In this document: positions 11,845-22,216 of the stretch, in pieces | Layout of the letters: every line of letters begins with the position of its first letter | Numbering within the stretch: position 1 is the first letter of the stretch | From: Dioscorea cayenensis subsp. rotundata | Lineage: Eukaryota > Streptophyta > Magnoliopsida > Dioscoreales > Dioscoreaceae | Length of the DNA stretch: 64,000 nt | Direction: 5' to 3' | NCBI RefSeq assembly: GCF_009730915.1 | Contig: NC_052475.1 | Coordinates: 23,001,016 to 23,065,015, forward strand | Notes under the pieces: generated by a model | What the model was told of the DNA's origin: nothing | Databases searched by the model: none | Seen by the model: only the letters and a program-made list of their open reading frames with translations | Position numbers and translations under genes: made by a program

Positions 11845-12906
11845 ATGGCGGTGATTCCCAGGTTTCCTTTTGGTTTCATGGTCGCTGCTGCTTTCATTTT
11901 CGCTATTGTCTTACCCTGCCGTGCAGGCGCAAGCGCAGGCTCCGGCTCCAGCCCCGGCCAGTGATGGTTTGTTCCGTTTGCCAGTGATTTTTTTCTGAGA
12001 TCTTAGATTTTGTTTGTGAATATGAATTTGTTTGGTTTTTAGGTTTTTGAAAAAAAAATTTTGGATGAGATTTGAAGAAATTGCAATGCGGATTCCAGTG
12101 TTTATGATTTCTTGCTGTAGTGGCTTGAGATTTGATTTTGAAATGCAGAGATGCAGTAATAGGTGGTGAAAAAGATTTTTTTAGGTTAAATAAGATTTGT
12201 TTTGATTATCATTGTGAATTTCATTTCTGGCGTATATTGATTGCCCAAAAATTTTAAATCTTTGAACATGAGAAGAAAATGTATTCTAGTTTTATTTTTT
12301 CTTTTTATTTTTCAAATGCTGTAGATATAGATTTGTTTGGTTTGTGGGCATTCTTTGATATATATATATATATACAAGAGATTGCAGCACTGATTCCAAT
12401 GCTCAAGATTTCTTGTTTCTGTGGCTCAAGTTTAGATTTTTCAGATGCAGAGATTCACAATCTGAGATGGAAATTATTAAAAGTTAATGTATTTGTATCT
12501 TTTATTTCTTGAGGGAAAATTAGATGTTGTTTATTGGTTATGCTCTTATGATTGTGATTCTATTTGAAAATCATTAAGACAAACGTAAGAGTTTCCCAAA
12601 ATTGAGAAGAAACTGAGTTAAAAGTTGTATTTTTTTGAAGGGAAAACCAGATCTCGCTTGTGTTATTGTTTATTTTTTGCTGTGAAATTTTATCTGTAAA
12701 ACCCAAAAAGTACTTAAAAGTTATTGAAACATATAAATAACTCTGATTTTTTTGCAATGCTTGTCCTGATGAACTAAAGAAACTTGTTGTTTTTTTCAGG
12801 AACATCAATAGATCAAGGGATAGCATATGTGCTGATGTTGGTGGCATTGGTTCTCACTTATCTCATCCACCCATTGGATGCTTCCTCTCCCTACAAGCTC
12901 TTCTGA
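11845..12906 (+). CDS. Arabinogalactan peptide (AG-peptide, AGP16/20-like), two exons, apparent frameshift in exon 1
   Basis: This is a short cell-surface proteoglycan precursor: signal peptide, a tiny Ala/Pro-rich glycosylated core, and a C-terminal GPI-anchor signal. Exon 1 is 11845-11966, the intron 11967-12799 (GT...TTTTTTCAG) and exon 2 12800-12906. Exon 2 encodes GTSIDQGIAYVLMLVALVLT followed by YLIHPLDASSPYKLF, nearly the family consensus. The core QAQAQAPAPAPASDG (11924-11966) is in phase with exon 2. The signal peptide from ATG 11845 (MAVIPRFPFGFMVAAAF...) is in a different frame: one extra base near 11911-11917 separates them, and no in-frame ATG serves the core frame. Either this is a real frameshift making a pseudogene, or it is a one-base sequence error; strong conservation on both sides makes error plausible. 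Confidence 0.85.
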
Positions 12907-15151
12907 GCTTGCTCTTCAAGGTCATTGGATTGGTTTATGGTAGGGTAGAGCCTAGTAGAGAGTGAGATGATGTTTGGTGTTTGATGTTCAGGGTTCATAA
13001 TTATATAATTTACTCATGTTTTAGGGGTTATTATGGTTGGATTGTTTATGACTAGTCCTTGTTGCTGTTAATACATTGTGCTAATTTAAGTTATATATTT
13101 CTTTTTTCTCATTTTGTGGAAAATGTCTCATGAGTTGTTCATGTGATTCACTGAGCTGTGGCATGCATTCATTTGGTCATGTTCTGTTGGATTTTTCTTT
13201 GACTGGTTCTGCTGTTATTTATGATGTAGATACCATTTGACCATATCCGTCCTTGAAAAGCTTAATGAAAACATATGAACATGGTATTGAATTGGTGGTT
13301 GAAATCATGACCTGTGCATGAAGACTTGGAGTGCAACATGCCTTTACAAGCAGTAATATACATACATATATATATTTGTGTATATATATTGCCCAAAATC
13401 CAACATGAATTTCATGGTAATTCACAAGAAAACTGAACTTACTTGCAAATTGATAAAAATCCAATTGTGGTAGGCCAGGTCTGGATTGAAATCTCTTGGG
13501 CAGATCTGAAGTTTTCAGAGCATATACAGCAAATGACAGTTCAAGATGCTAAACTTGTCAAGAGATTCTGAAATTTAAATTCATCATTACTTTGACCATG
13601 AATAAGTAGATTTCCTGATGAGAACGCTAGGGTTGATGAGAAAGTAATTGTTAGGAAAGCAATTACTGAAAAAATAATTTTTTTTATTTTTGTCTGATAT
13701 GTTTTGAAAATTTTGATTAAATTGATGAGAAAATAGTATTTATGTGTTTGCATTTGAAGATATTTTTAAGAATTTTTTGACTTATTTATCAACAACTTAT
13801 CAATCAATTTTTAATATTAAAATAAAAATAAAATGTTTTTAAATGTATACATTGTTTTTAATATTAAATATGTAAATAAAATATTTTTTTAAATAAATAA
13901 ATAATAATAATAATAATAATAATAAAGTGTTTTTAAATGTATAAAATATTTTGGATATTAAATAGTAATAATAATAAAATGTTTTAAATTATGATATTAA
14001 AATAATAATAAATAAATAAAATTTATAAATAAAATGTTTTAAAATAATAATAAAATGTGGAAAAATAATTTTAAAAAATTAAGAGTATTTTGGTTAAAAA
14101 AATTATGCTAATTTTCCTTTTTATAAGATCCAACCTTCTCATTATTTAGTGTTGCCACTCTGGTGGCTCTTCTGTTTTTTTGAATGAATATGATTTATCT
14201 ATTTTTTCAAAAAAAAACTTTTTAGTAAGGGAATTATTTTTCCTCATCGAATTTGTTTTCCATGACAAAGTTATTTTCTAACCAAAAAAAAAAAAAATCT
14301 ACCAATTATAATGATTCTCATGTGTTATTTTCAGAGGAAAAACGTTTTCTACTTTTCCACGCACCAAATGCAACCTAGGTGAAGGATAAAAATAACTGAA
14401 GATAGTCCTATATGCACATTGCTATTGTGAAAATTCCAACAATTTAAATTAGAGGACATCTTTTCTTTAACTTTGCAATTTGTACTGACAGAAGCTCACT
14501 GACTGATTTTTCAAATTATGGCTGAACAAGTTCGGATTTGTACTTAGGAAGTCGTTTATCGGAGGAGTTTAACGTTAATTAAGTTTTTTTATATTTAAAA
14601 AACCATGCCAGGTACGATGAAAAATAAATTAAGTATTCAATAATTTAAAGGCAACAGCTATTTACATAGATAGCAAAGTCTTATATAACCTAGTTATTAG
14701 TTAATATATGTATATATATATATATTAAGAGGATCAAATCTCTCACATAATTTTACATTTCTCCTGCAATTCCCCTTTCTATCTTATCAATCTATTATAT
14801 ATATATATATATATATTGTTCTGCAGCTATACAAGGGACACATAACTCTGCCAAATAGAATATCTATCATTCAAATGAAAATTTGAGCCATGAAATATTA
14901 CAAATCACATAACATATAACAGGGAAAATACATAGATAAGGTTCATATGAACTCACTTACATTTCTTCTTATCTTTAAACTTAGAAAACGTACACAAAAC
15001 CAAACAAAGAGCACATGCACACAGTACTGACACTGTGTTAATTACTACTATATGTGCCACTTATTCTATGACAAGTAATATAACATGACACACATATAAA
15101 CTAATAAAACAACATAGTATATAATAATAGCATGCAATGCATATATGAACC
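12907..15151. other. Intergenic region between convergent AG-peptide and PHT1 genes
   Basis: The first few hundred bases are the AG-peptide 3' UTR and terminator region. 13800-14100 is an A/T-rich low-complexity stretch dominated by (AAT)n and AAATAAAATGTTTT-like units repeated several times. (TA)n tracts lie near 14708-14725 and 14797-14816. No gene seen. Confidence 0.6.
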
Positions 15152-16726
15152 CTAATAAACAGCACTCTCATTACCTGCACCACCTTTAGCATGAGCTTCC
15201 ATTCTCCCATCCTCCCCTGAAATCTCCTCCAGTGATCTCCCCTTGGTCTCAGTCACCAAGAAGGAGCAAAAGAAGCCCAGAATGTTAGTGAATGCAAGCC
15301 CTATAAGGGCTCCTTTGATTGACTTGGACGTCCCATTCAACGTGTAACTCTGCACAAAGAAAGCTCCAACTATGGCCCCAGCCTTCCCCGCCGCTGCACT
15401 CAATGCATGGCACGTCGACCTCACTCTCGTCGGAAACAACTCCGCCGGTAAAACAAAGGTGGTGCTATTAGGTCCAAAGTTGGCGAAGAAGAAGGTCAAT
15501 CCATACAACATAGCAAAAAGCTTAGGACTCTCCTTCTTCAAATAGTCATACTTGAGCCCCATTATCAACATGAACACTGACATCATGAAGAAACCAATGA
15601 GTTGAATGAGATGCCTCCCCATCTTCTCAATGAGTACCACGGTGAACCAGTAGCCAGGGAAGGTCCCAAAGAGTGCAACAATGAACATGGCTCGTGAGGT
15701 CTCATATACTTCTTGCAGTGCATTCACCTCAGTAGCAGCACTGGTGAGATGAATGGCTGGAAAGATATCTTTTTGTGTCAGGTTCTGGCTATAGAATGCG
15801 ATGTCAAGGAGGAACCAAGTGGTCATGGTTCCTATTAAGTGCATGCCATGGCGGCGAAAGAACTCAGCTGACCATAGAGTGTAATCGTTTGAAGTCTTGA
15901 ACTGCGCCACCTTCTCTTGCTCAGCTTCAATCTCAACATCCATCACCTTCCCCATGTCGAGAGCTGCTTGTTTAGCATTACCAGCAATGATGGCTGTGTA
16001 CCTGCCCGTCTCCGGCATTTTCATTCTCCAGTAGAAGGTGACAATCGCCGGCATAGCACCAAGCATGAGAACAATCCTCCAGAGAAAGTCAGCCTGTCTT
16101 TGTGTTGATCTCCATGGATCTTCAGAGAACTTAGGGGCAGGATAGTAGTGAAGGAAAACGCCGGAGAGGATCATGGAGACAAACCCTGCAAAGATGATTC
16201 CAACGCCTTGCATGGCGAATACTGCAGCGATGAACGCACCACGAGTCTTCTTGTTTGCATACTCAGACATGATAGTGGCCGAAAGAGGGTAATCACCGCC
16301 GATACCGAAGCCGAGCCAGAACCGAAAGAAGCATAGAGTACCCATGACTGCCTTGGGTGTGGTTCCAAAGGAAAGGCCTGAGGATAAAGCACATATGACC
16401 ATCAAGATGAGAGTGATACCATATACCTTCTTCCTGCCGAGCTTGTCACCCAACCAGCCAAAAACTAGTTGTCCCATGAGAGTGCCAACCAGAGCCACCC
16501 CCACGACAGCATTGTTCACGTCTTTTGGGAGCTTTCCTAACTTTGAGTCGCCTGGTACTGAGTAGTAGAGGCGGCCGAGGAGCTTGGAGACAGTGGAGAT
16601 GCAGAAGAGGTCATAGGCGTCAGTGAAGAAGCCCATGCCGGCGATCACAATAGCAGTTATGTGGTACCATTGCGTGCGGGCAGTGTCAAGCGCTTTGAGC
16701 ACCGCCAAGTTCGGTGAGTCCGACAT
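15152..16726 (-). CDS. PHT1: High-affinity inorganic phosphate transporter, PHT1 family
   Basis: An intact single-exon gene for a 524-aa plasma-membrane proton/phosphate symporter of the major facilitator superfamily, which takes up phosphate at roots or moves it between tissues. The PHT1 signature [14 protein letters not shown] is at residues 143-156, and TDAYD in TM1 at 35-39. Sequence ends with [14 protein letters not shown] and a short hydrophilic tail, as usual. Length matches the family (about 520-540 aa). I chose the Met at 16726 ([14 protein letters not shown]). An in-frame Met further upstream at 16831 would add 35 untypical residues and would lie upstream of the TATA box at 16797-16805. 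A phosphate-starvation element is upstream. The PHT1 subtype cannot be assigned by eye. Confidence 0.96.
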   Translation of the reverse strand: MSDSPNLAVLKALDTARTQWYHITAIVIAGMGFFTDAYDLFCISTVSKLLGRLYYSVPGDSKLGKLPKDVNNAVVGVALVGTLMGQLVFGWLGDKLGRKKVYGITLILMVICALSSGLSFGTTPKAVMGTLCFFRFWLGFGIGGDYPLSATIMSEYANKKTRGAFIAAVFAMQGVGIIFAGFVSMILSGVFLHYYPAPKFSEDPWRSTQRQADFLWRIVLMLGAMPAIVTFYWRMKMPETGRYTAIIAGNAKQAALDMGKVMDVEIEAEQEKVAQFKTSNDYTLWSAEFFRRHGMHLIGTMTTWFLLDIAFYSQNLTQKDIFPAIHLTSAATEVNALQEVYETSRAMFIVALFGTFPGYWFTVVLIEKMGRHLIQLIGFFMMSVFMLIMGLKYDYLKKESPKLFAMLYGLTFFFANFGPNSTTFVLPAELFPTRVRSTCHALSAAAGKAGAIVGAFFVQSYTLNGTSKSIKGALIGLAFTNILGFFCSFLVTETKGRSLEEISGEDGRMEAHAKGGAGNESAVY

Positions 16727-16796
16727 CTTGGAGTTGCTCTGCTGCTTTCTTATCTTGTTTGTGATGAGGTTGGAGGGAAGGCTGGCCCTCTTAATT

Positions 16797-16805
16797 AATT
16801 TATAG
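16797..16805 (-). promoter_or_regulatory. TATA box of PHT1
   Basis: On the minus strand CTATAAATT sits about 71 bp upstream of the chosen start codon. This implies a leader of about 40-50 nt and argues against the upstream Met at 16831. Confidence 0.65.
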
Positions 16806-16888
16806 TGGTACATAGTACTAATTAATAGCATGGCGTTTATAACTAAGTTTCAGCGTTATTTACTGAGTATTGAGCGAGATCTAATTTT

Positions 16889-16896
16889 GGATATAC
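16889..16896. promoter_or_regulatory. P1BS element (PHR1 binding site)
   Basis: GGATATAC matches the palindromic P1BS consensus GNATATNC bound by the phosphate-starvation regulator PHR1. It lies about 85 bp upstream of the PHT1 TATA box and 163 bp upstream of the start codon, the normal promoter-proximal place. It could also act on the divergent phytocyanin gene. It is the only P1BS match I found between the two genes. Confidence 0.65.
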
Positions 16897-17274
16897 CTAA
16901 CTTTGTTTCATCATGGTCTCAATGATTTAGATGAATTTTGGAGTATTATACCTTTTGGCGATGAGCTGGTTAGGAACTACCGAACTAAGATAGAGATTTG
17001 GAATTAATTAGTGAAACAATTAATTAAAATATATATCTGAAACTCATGCTATATATTACATTACAGTAATGCATTTAATAGTTTCTGATTGTGTATTATT
17101 TTATATTGATATTAATGTAGTTCCTGATTTTGTATATATATATATATATATATATTCTTCTTAAAAAGCATGAACTGTAAATATGGTTCACTGGAATGAG
17201 GTTATCCAAACAATTCCCACTTATTATGGTTCTCCAAGGAATTAAACGAGCAACCTGACCTTTTCAAACCGGTC

Positions 17275-17294
17275 TCTCTCTCTCTCTCTCTCTC
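17275..17294. repeat. (CT)n microsatellite in the phytocyanin promoter
   Basis: About ten CT dinucleotides, roughly 90-110 bp upstream of the TATA-like TATAATATA at 17381. CT-rich tracts of this kind are common near plant core promoters. Confidence 0.7.
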
Positions 17295-17443
17295 CTAATG
17301 GTCATTGATTTTTCATAATTATAGTAAAATCTCAATGCTAATTACAGTAAACAAAACCATAACCTTCTCTATTTTAATCCTATAATATAGAGACCAAAGA
17401 ACACCGTGCCAAGAGGTGAAGAAAAAACAAAAGGCAAAAAAAC

Positions 17444-17951
17444 ATGGCAGGAGTGCACACCTATTTGATCTTTGTATCAGGATTAATGGCTTGCATATTC
17501 AGCCTGTCCATGGCCGCAACTGAGCACACCGTCGGCGGCGAGGACTTTGGATGGCAAATTCCCCAAACCAAATCCTTTTATCAAGATTGGGCTGATGCTC
17601 GTACCTTCACAGTTGGCGACAAATTAAGTAAATTTTTTTTTCCCATGCATACACAGTAGAATTAATTTTGTTCTAGCATGAATAATTTATTTTAATATTT
17701 TGAGTCTAATTATAATAAATGTATTAATTTGTTTGTTAGCTTTTCCTCACACGACTAGCGTGCATAGTGTGGTGGAGGTGACAAAGAGTGACTTCGATGC
17801 TTGCAGGCAGACGGAGGTGATCGGAATGTACTATATGGGACCAACAGTGCTGGAACTCACTGAGCCTGGAATGCATTACTACTTTTGTGGTGTAGGGATG
17901 CACTGTGAGGCTGGCCAGAAGTTCAGAATCAATGTCAAGCCTTCTGCTTGA
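17444..17951 (+). CDS. Phytocyanin (plantacyanin/stellacyanin-like blue copper protein)
   Basis: Small secreted cupredoxin. Exon 1 is 17444-17627, the intron 17628-17739 (GTAAAT...TTAG) and exon 2 17740-17951; spliced product 131 aa. An N-terminal signal peptide (about residues 1-24, ending SLSMAA) is followed by the phytocyanin fold: TVGGEDFGWQIP, YQDWADARTFTVGDKLTF, VHSVVEVTKSDFDAC, and CGVGMHCEAGQKFRINV. Copper ligands are the His of VHSV, Cys and His of CGVGMHC, and a Gln where plantacyanins have Met, so the axial ligand is of the stellacyanin type. The second Cys of the MHC motif pairs with that of DFDAC as a disulfide. There is no C-terminal GPI tail. The gene diverges from PHT1. Its physiological role is unknown; relatives act in the cell wall, pollen and stress. 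Confidence 0.93.
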
Positions 17952-18720
17952 GAATATTGAGAAATCTTTTAAATTTTATACTTTTTTTTTTTCTTAATTG
18001 CATTTTTATCTTCTGCCGTCTTTAATAAAGCAAATTGTAAATCAAAATGTAGTTGAGATAATGCTGATTTTCATGGCATAAATTATGGAAAGTAATTAAA
18101 AAAATTATCTTGATTGTGGAAAATAAATGTGAGACATTTAAGAAATTTTCAGTTCAAACATTGCTAAAAACGTATAGTGGTAACGGATCTTCGGTGTAAG
18201 TTCTAGCTTGTCACTTAATTCCCATGTTCTCATGTGAGAGCAGATAAGAAAAATGATTAATCTCAAGTGTATACACCCTTATTTTTTTTAGTTTAAGGTG
18301 TCAAAAAAATATATATATATATATATAGGTCTCTGTCATTTTCTATTCATTATTAATTATAACACTTTTTCACTTGACACCGCTTTAAAATAAAGAAATT
18401 ATTACCATTTTCTCACTTTTCAAAAATATCAACTAATCAAATTTTTAATTTCATTTTAAGTATATATTAAGGATTAACAAATGGAAAACCGATGGACATC
18501 TATTTCGGGGTTGAATGTAAAAAAACCCTTGCCAAATGTTTTTCATCAATGCCCCTGAAAAGTTTCTAATTATTTAAGATCAAAAGATCTAAATTAAACT
18601 TTTTAGAGGGTATATGTGCAAATTATATTTTTATCACCGTTTGCCCTTTCCCTCTCTCGACTGCATGTCCAACCATTGAAGCCCCAACACCAACCCTTGT
18701 TTTGCTTCGTGAATTTGGAG
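17952..18720. other. Intergenic region, no gene seen
   Basis: The phytocyanin 3' region (AATAAA-type signal near 18024) is followed by AT-rich DNA with (TA)n near 18309-18327. The last 100 bp leads into the PDV1 copy. Confidence 0.6.
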
Positions 18721-21304
18721 ATGGATTTCGAGGAGATGGAGATGGAGATGGAGATGGAGATGGTGCTGGAGAAGATATTGGACCTCCACGACGAGGTAAA
18801 CGATTCTATCCACGCCATCTCTAGGTCTCACTTTCTTCAATCCGTCAAGGCCTTCGACAAGACATAGCCGGCGATGAAGCAGGGTGAGGTGGAGGTGGCC
18901 GGTGAAGGAGGCCATGGTTCCTGTTATTCAAGATTTTCCGGGTCGCGCATGCTACTCCCATGGTGGAGGCTAGAAGCCTCAATGGCATAAGGGCCGCACT
19001 TGAGATTCTGGAGGACCAATTTGAGTTCTTCATGTGAGGTCGTCCATTCTTCATATGCTTAATTTTTTTGCATTTTGATACAATTGTTGATGTTAGAGTT
19101 AATTTGTGTGAGATAAAGTTATGGTTTTGGGGCAATTGGTTGAATGGATGAAATAGTATGGAACCTTTGGATCTTTAGATTGTTCTTTCTTTCTACATGG
19201 TTAATAGAGCGAAATGTTTTTTCAATTCTGTCAATTGTTGTACTTCTTTGAGTCCTTTTCTTGTTGCTGAACTTCATAGTGTTGTTATTCCTTGCCTGAT
19301 TGATCCATCAGCAAAAACTTCAAAGAAGTTGTTTCATCTTTTGCTTTTTTATTTTTGATTGATTATATGTGAATAGCTTCTTAAACTTGGAGGAAATTGA
19401 AGATTGTTTGTGATAGGGAAGCTGTTGGATGCCCATCGTGTACTCTTTCTAGAAGAAAAACTACTGAAAGTTAGCAGAGAAAGTGGTTGTTGTAGTTCTT
19501 TAGCCTTTGGTTTAAAGGAAAAAATAACAATGGAATTGTATTGGCTGAATGGAATGAAGAAATCATGCCAGTAATCCACCAGTACCACTGCCATGGAATG
19601 TAAGAAGAGTAAATAACCAACCAAAACATAACCTTTTTCTGGCTATTTCCTGCTATTGTTCGAAGTGTCAATTGACATATGACGTAGTGGACATTTGGCC
19701 AGAAAAGTCGTTAAAGGAATAGAGGGTGGGGTATGAAATATAGCAGGATATCACTTAGTAAGGTCCTAATCCTTTTATGTTCTGTCTTTTCTCTTGCTTC
19801 CCTTTCTTTAAGGTTTTAATTCTGGTCTACGAGGAGATAAATGATCATGATACAAAGTAACTTAAATCATGACAAGAGTGTAGAAACCTAGCCTTGAACT
19901 CTACTTGGCATTTGGATGTTTAGATACTGATTCCTTCTACTTTGGCATGTGGATGTTGAGATACTGATTCCTCAAACTTTCTGATGTTTAGAATTAGTCT
20001 AAACAATCTATATTGATAAAATTCATGCAATATTGTTTAGAACTCTGAAACATAAAATAGTTTGAGAATTTGAGTTGCAAGTGCTTAGGGATGGAAAATG
20101 TGGTGAATTGTCTATACAATGATAATTCAGTGTCACTTTGGGAAGCATAGGTTAGTTTTATTTAGGTATGTGAATGGCTTTGTTTATGTTTATTTTCAGA
20201 TGAAAATAACCACATAAGGAGCTGATCATCCAAGTTTGATGATTATAAGTAGTCATGATTAAAGGCTGAAGTGATTATTGGATTTTGGATTGCAGTAAAG
20301 GATAGTGGGAGAGATCTTACACAGAGTAAAACCACTATTTTGAAAACTCTTTATTGCAGTTGAACTGGTGTTTAAACTTCATTGTTTATGTTGTCGATGC
20401 CCTAGAAATTTTGCTGGATTAAGTTAGAATTTTTCTGGAGAAGTGATGTGATTTATTTCTCTAGAATGGCTAGATTTCGGGATTATATCTCTTACATCTA
20501 CTTAATTCTTTCTCGCAAGATTTAAGCTATGAGGTGCTATGTTGTACATCCCAACTTTTGTCGATAATATTTACAAACTTGTGTTCGTTGAAATTTGAGG
20601 ACATGCTTTATTGTTTTTAAAGACGGAGCTGAAATTTGCTAATTCTTTTATACATGCTTTTCTATCATATTATGTTGTACAGATCAACTTCATCTGGTGA
20701 CAAAACTTAGGTTCATTTATAATGTCTCTAGTCATACTGAAATGCTTGTGCCCTTTGCATGATATTTAAAGTTTGGGTGAATCAACATTATGATCTCTAA
20801 CTCCCGTTATTAAACATGAACTAATGTTGTTTGCGGACCGTGCAGTCTCAACAGCAAGCAGGACCCAATGGAGCACTGACATGATTGGAGCATTGCCAAA
20901 TTGTCCTGGCAATGAAACTTTCTGAGCATCAAGGAAATAAGCACAAAGTCATCAAGGAATCTCTATCATTTGTCAGTGATGTACATTCTACCACCGACAA
21001 TTCGTAAAACCTATTGAAAATACCAAGAAATCAGTCCAGCAATTCTCGTGAAGACACAGAGTCTGTTTTTCCATGCCAGATGTTGTTATCTAAATTATCA
21101 GCACCTAAAAAACATACGAAATCAGATAATCTCAGTGCCATACTCACGAATGCGGCTCTCTTAGTTATTAGCATGCTTGTTATACTGCAGCTGCATCAAG
21201 TGGCATTCAGGAAGAGAAACCAAAAAAGAATCTTTCCTCAGCATTTAGATGTATTCTATGCAAAAGGTAAAGTTTTATCAATATGCAGAAATTGTTCTTA
21301 TTAA
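18721..21304 (+). pseudogene. PDV1: PDV1-like (PLASTID DIVISION1) pseudogene with intron retained
   Basis: Recognised by memory of the PDV1 family, outer-envelope proteins that recruit the dynamin ARC5/DRP5B to the chloroplast division site. N-terminus: MDFEEMEMEMEMEMVLEKIL then DLHDEVNDSIHAISRSHFLQ (from 18721), stopped by TAG at 18865. In another frame follows VEARSLNGIRAALEILEDQF (from 18963), stopped by TGA after EFFM. After an apparent intron (about 19035-20845, acceptor TGCAG) comes SQQQAGPNGALT, TGA in place of an expected Arg, then LEHCQIVLAMKLSEHQGNKH and a TAA. The same frame resumes with the membrane segment LTNAALLVISMLVILQLHQV and ends LDVFYAKG. At least one frameshift and three stops make it a pseudogene; the retained intron means it is not a processed copy. 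Confidence 0.8.
18735..18762 (+). repeat. GAGATG hexanucleotide repeat coding (Glu-Met)n
   Basis: Four to five tandem GAGATG units at the N-terminus of the PDV1-like sequence encode alternating Glu and Met. Expansion of this run could have contributed to divergence from functional PDV1. Confidence 0.8.
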
Positions 21305-21705
21305 CAGTATTAACAAATCTTCAGTGCCATCATGTGTTCTTCTACACATTGTTTCAGATTTCTAGTTTCTCAAATAAAACAAAGTCCAATGAATGATGTC
21401 TATATGTGGCAGGATTTAAACATCTCTAGTGAAGATGTAAGTGAAGGAGATGCATGGGAGTGGTACATGCATTGATGAATGCTGTTGGTTGAGCGTGAGA
21501 AACATGGCCACGTAGGAAGCATGGACCAAATGTAAGTCATTGCATGGAAAAATTATCAGGTTTCACCTCCCCCAAACAAAGGTCTCTTACTTCAGCTCCA
21601 CATCAGTCTTGTCGGTTGGTAAACCCTTCTCTCTCCTCACCAAATTCATTTCATTCACCCATGTATTCACTCATCAATGAACCAACTTCCTCATCTTCCT
21701 TACTG

Positions 21706-21747
<42 letters not shown>

Positions 21748-22176
21748 ACTATTTATTTTTACTATTTTTTAATCAGATGATGTATTTTTATTTTTATTTT
21801 TCCGCTTAAGAATTTTTATATCATAAGGTGGTAGTGTAATCATGTGTGAGATTGGTGGTGCACTTGTTTCAATGAAAGTTGAACATGATTCTCGTGTTTG
21901 TTTTACTGTTATAGTGATGATATCCTTAGCAGGTTGAGTGGTGGAAATGCAGCAATGGGCCTGGGTTTGTCACCACTTGTGAGATCTTTTGTGGGCCATC
22001 CAGCTAAGAGCGGAGATGGCCCACTGAGCCTGCTCATATTAAAGAAATGTTATTTCAAATTATTATTTATTATTAATCTATATACATGTTTCACTTGTAT
22101 CCAAAGCTCTATAAAATAAATTATTATTTATTTAATATAAAAATCATTTGTTGGTGGGTAAATTACATATCTTTCA

Positions 22177-22216
<40 letters not shown>

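Noticed and set aside
16797-16831. Upstream in-frame Met of PHT1
   Set aside because: It would lie upstream of the TATA box and adds residues unlike PHT1 N-termini.
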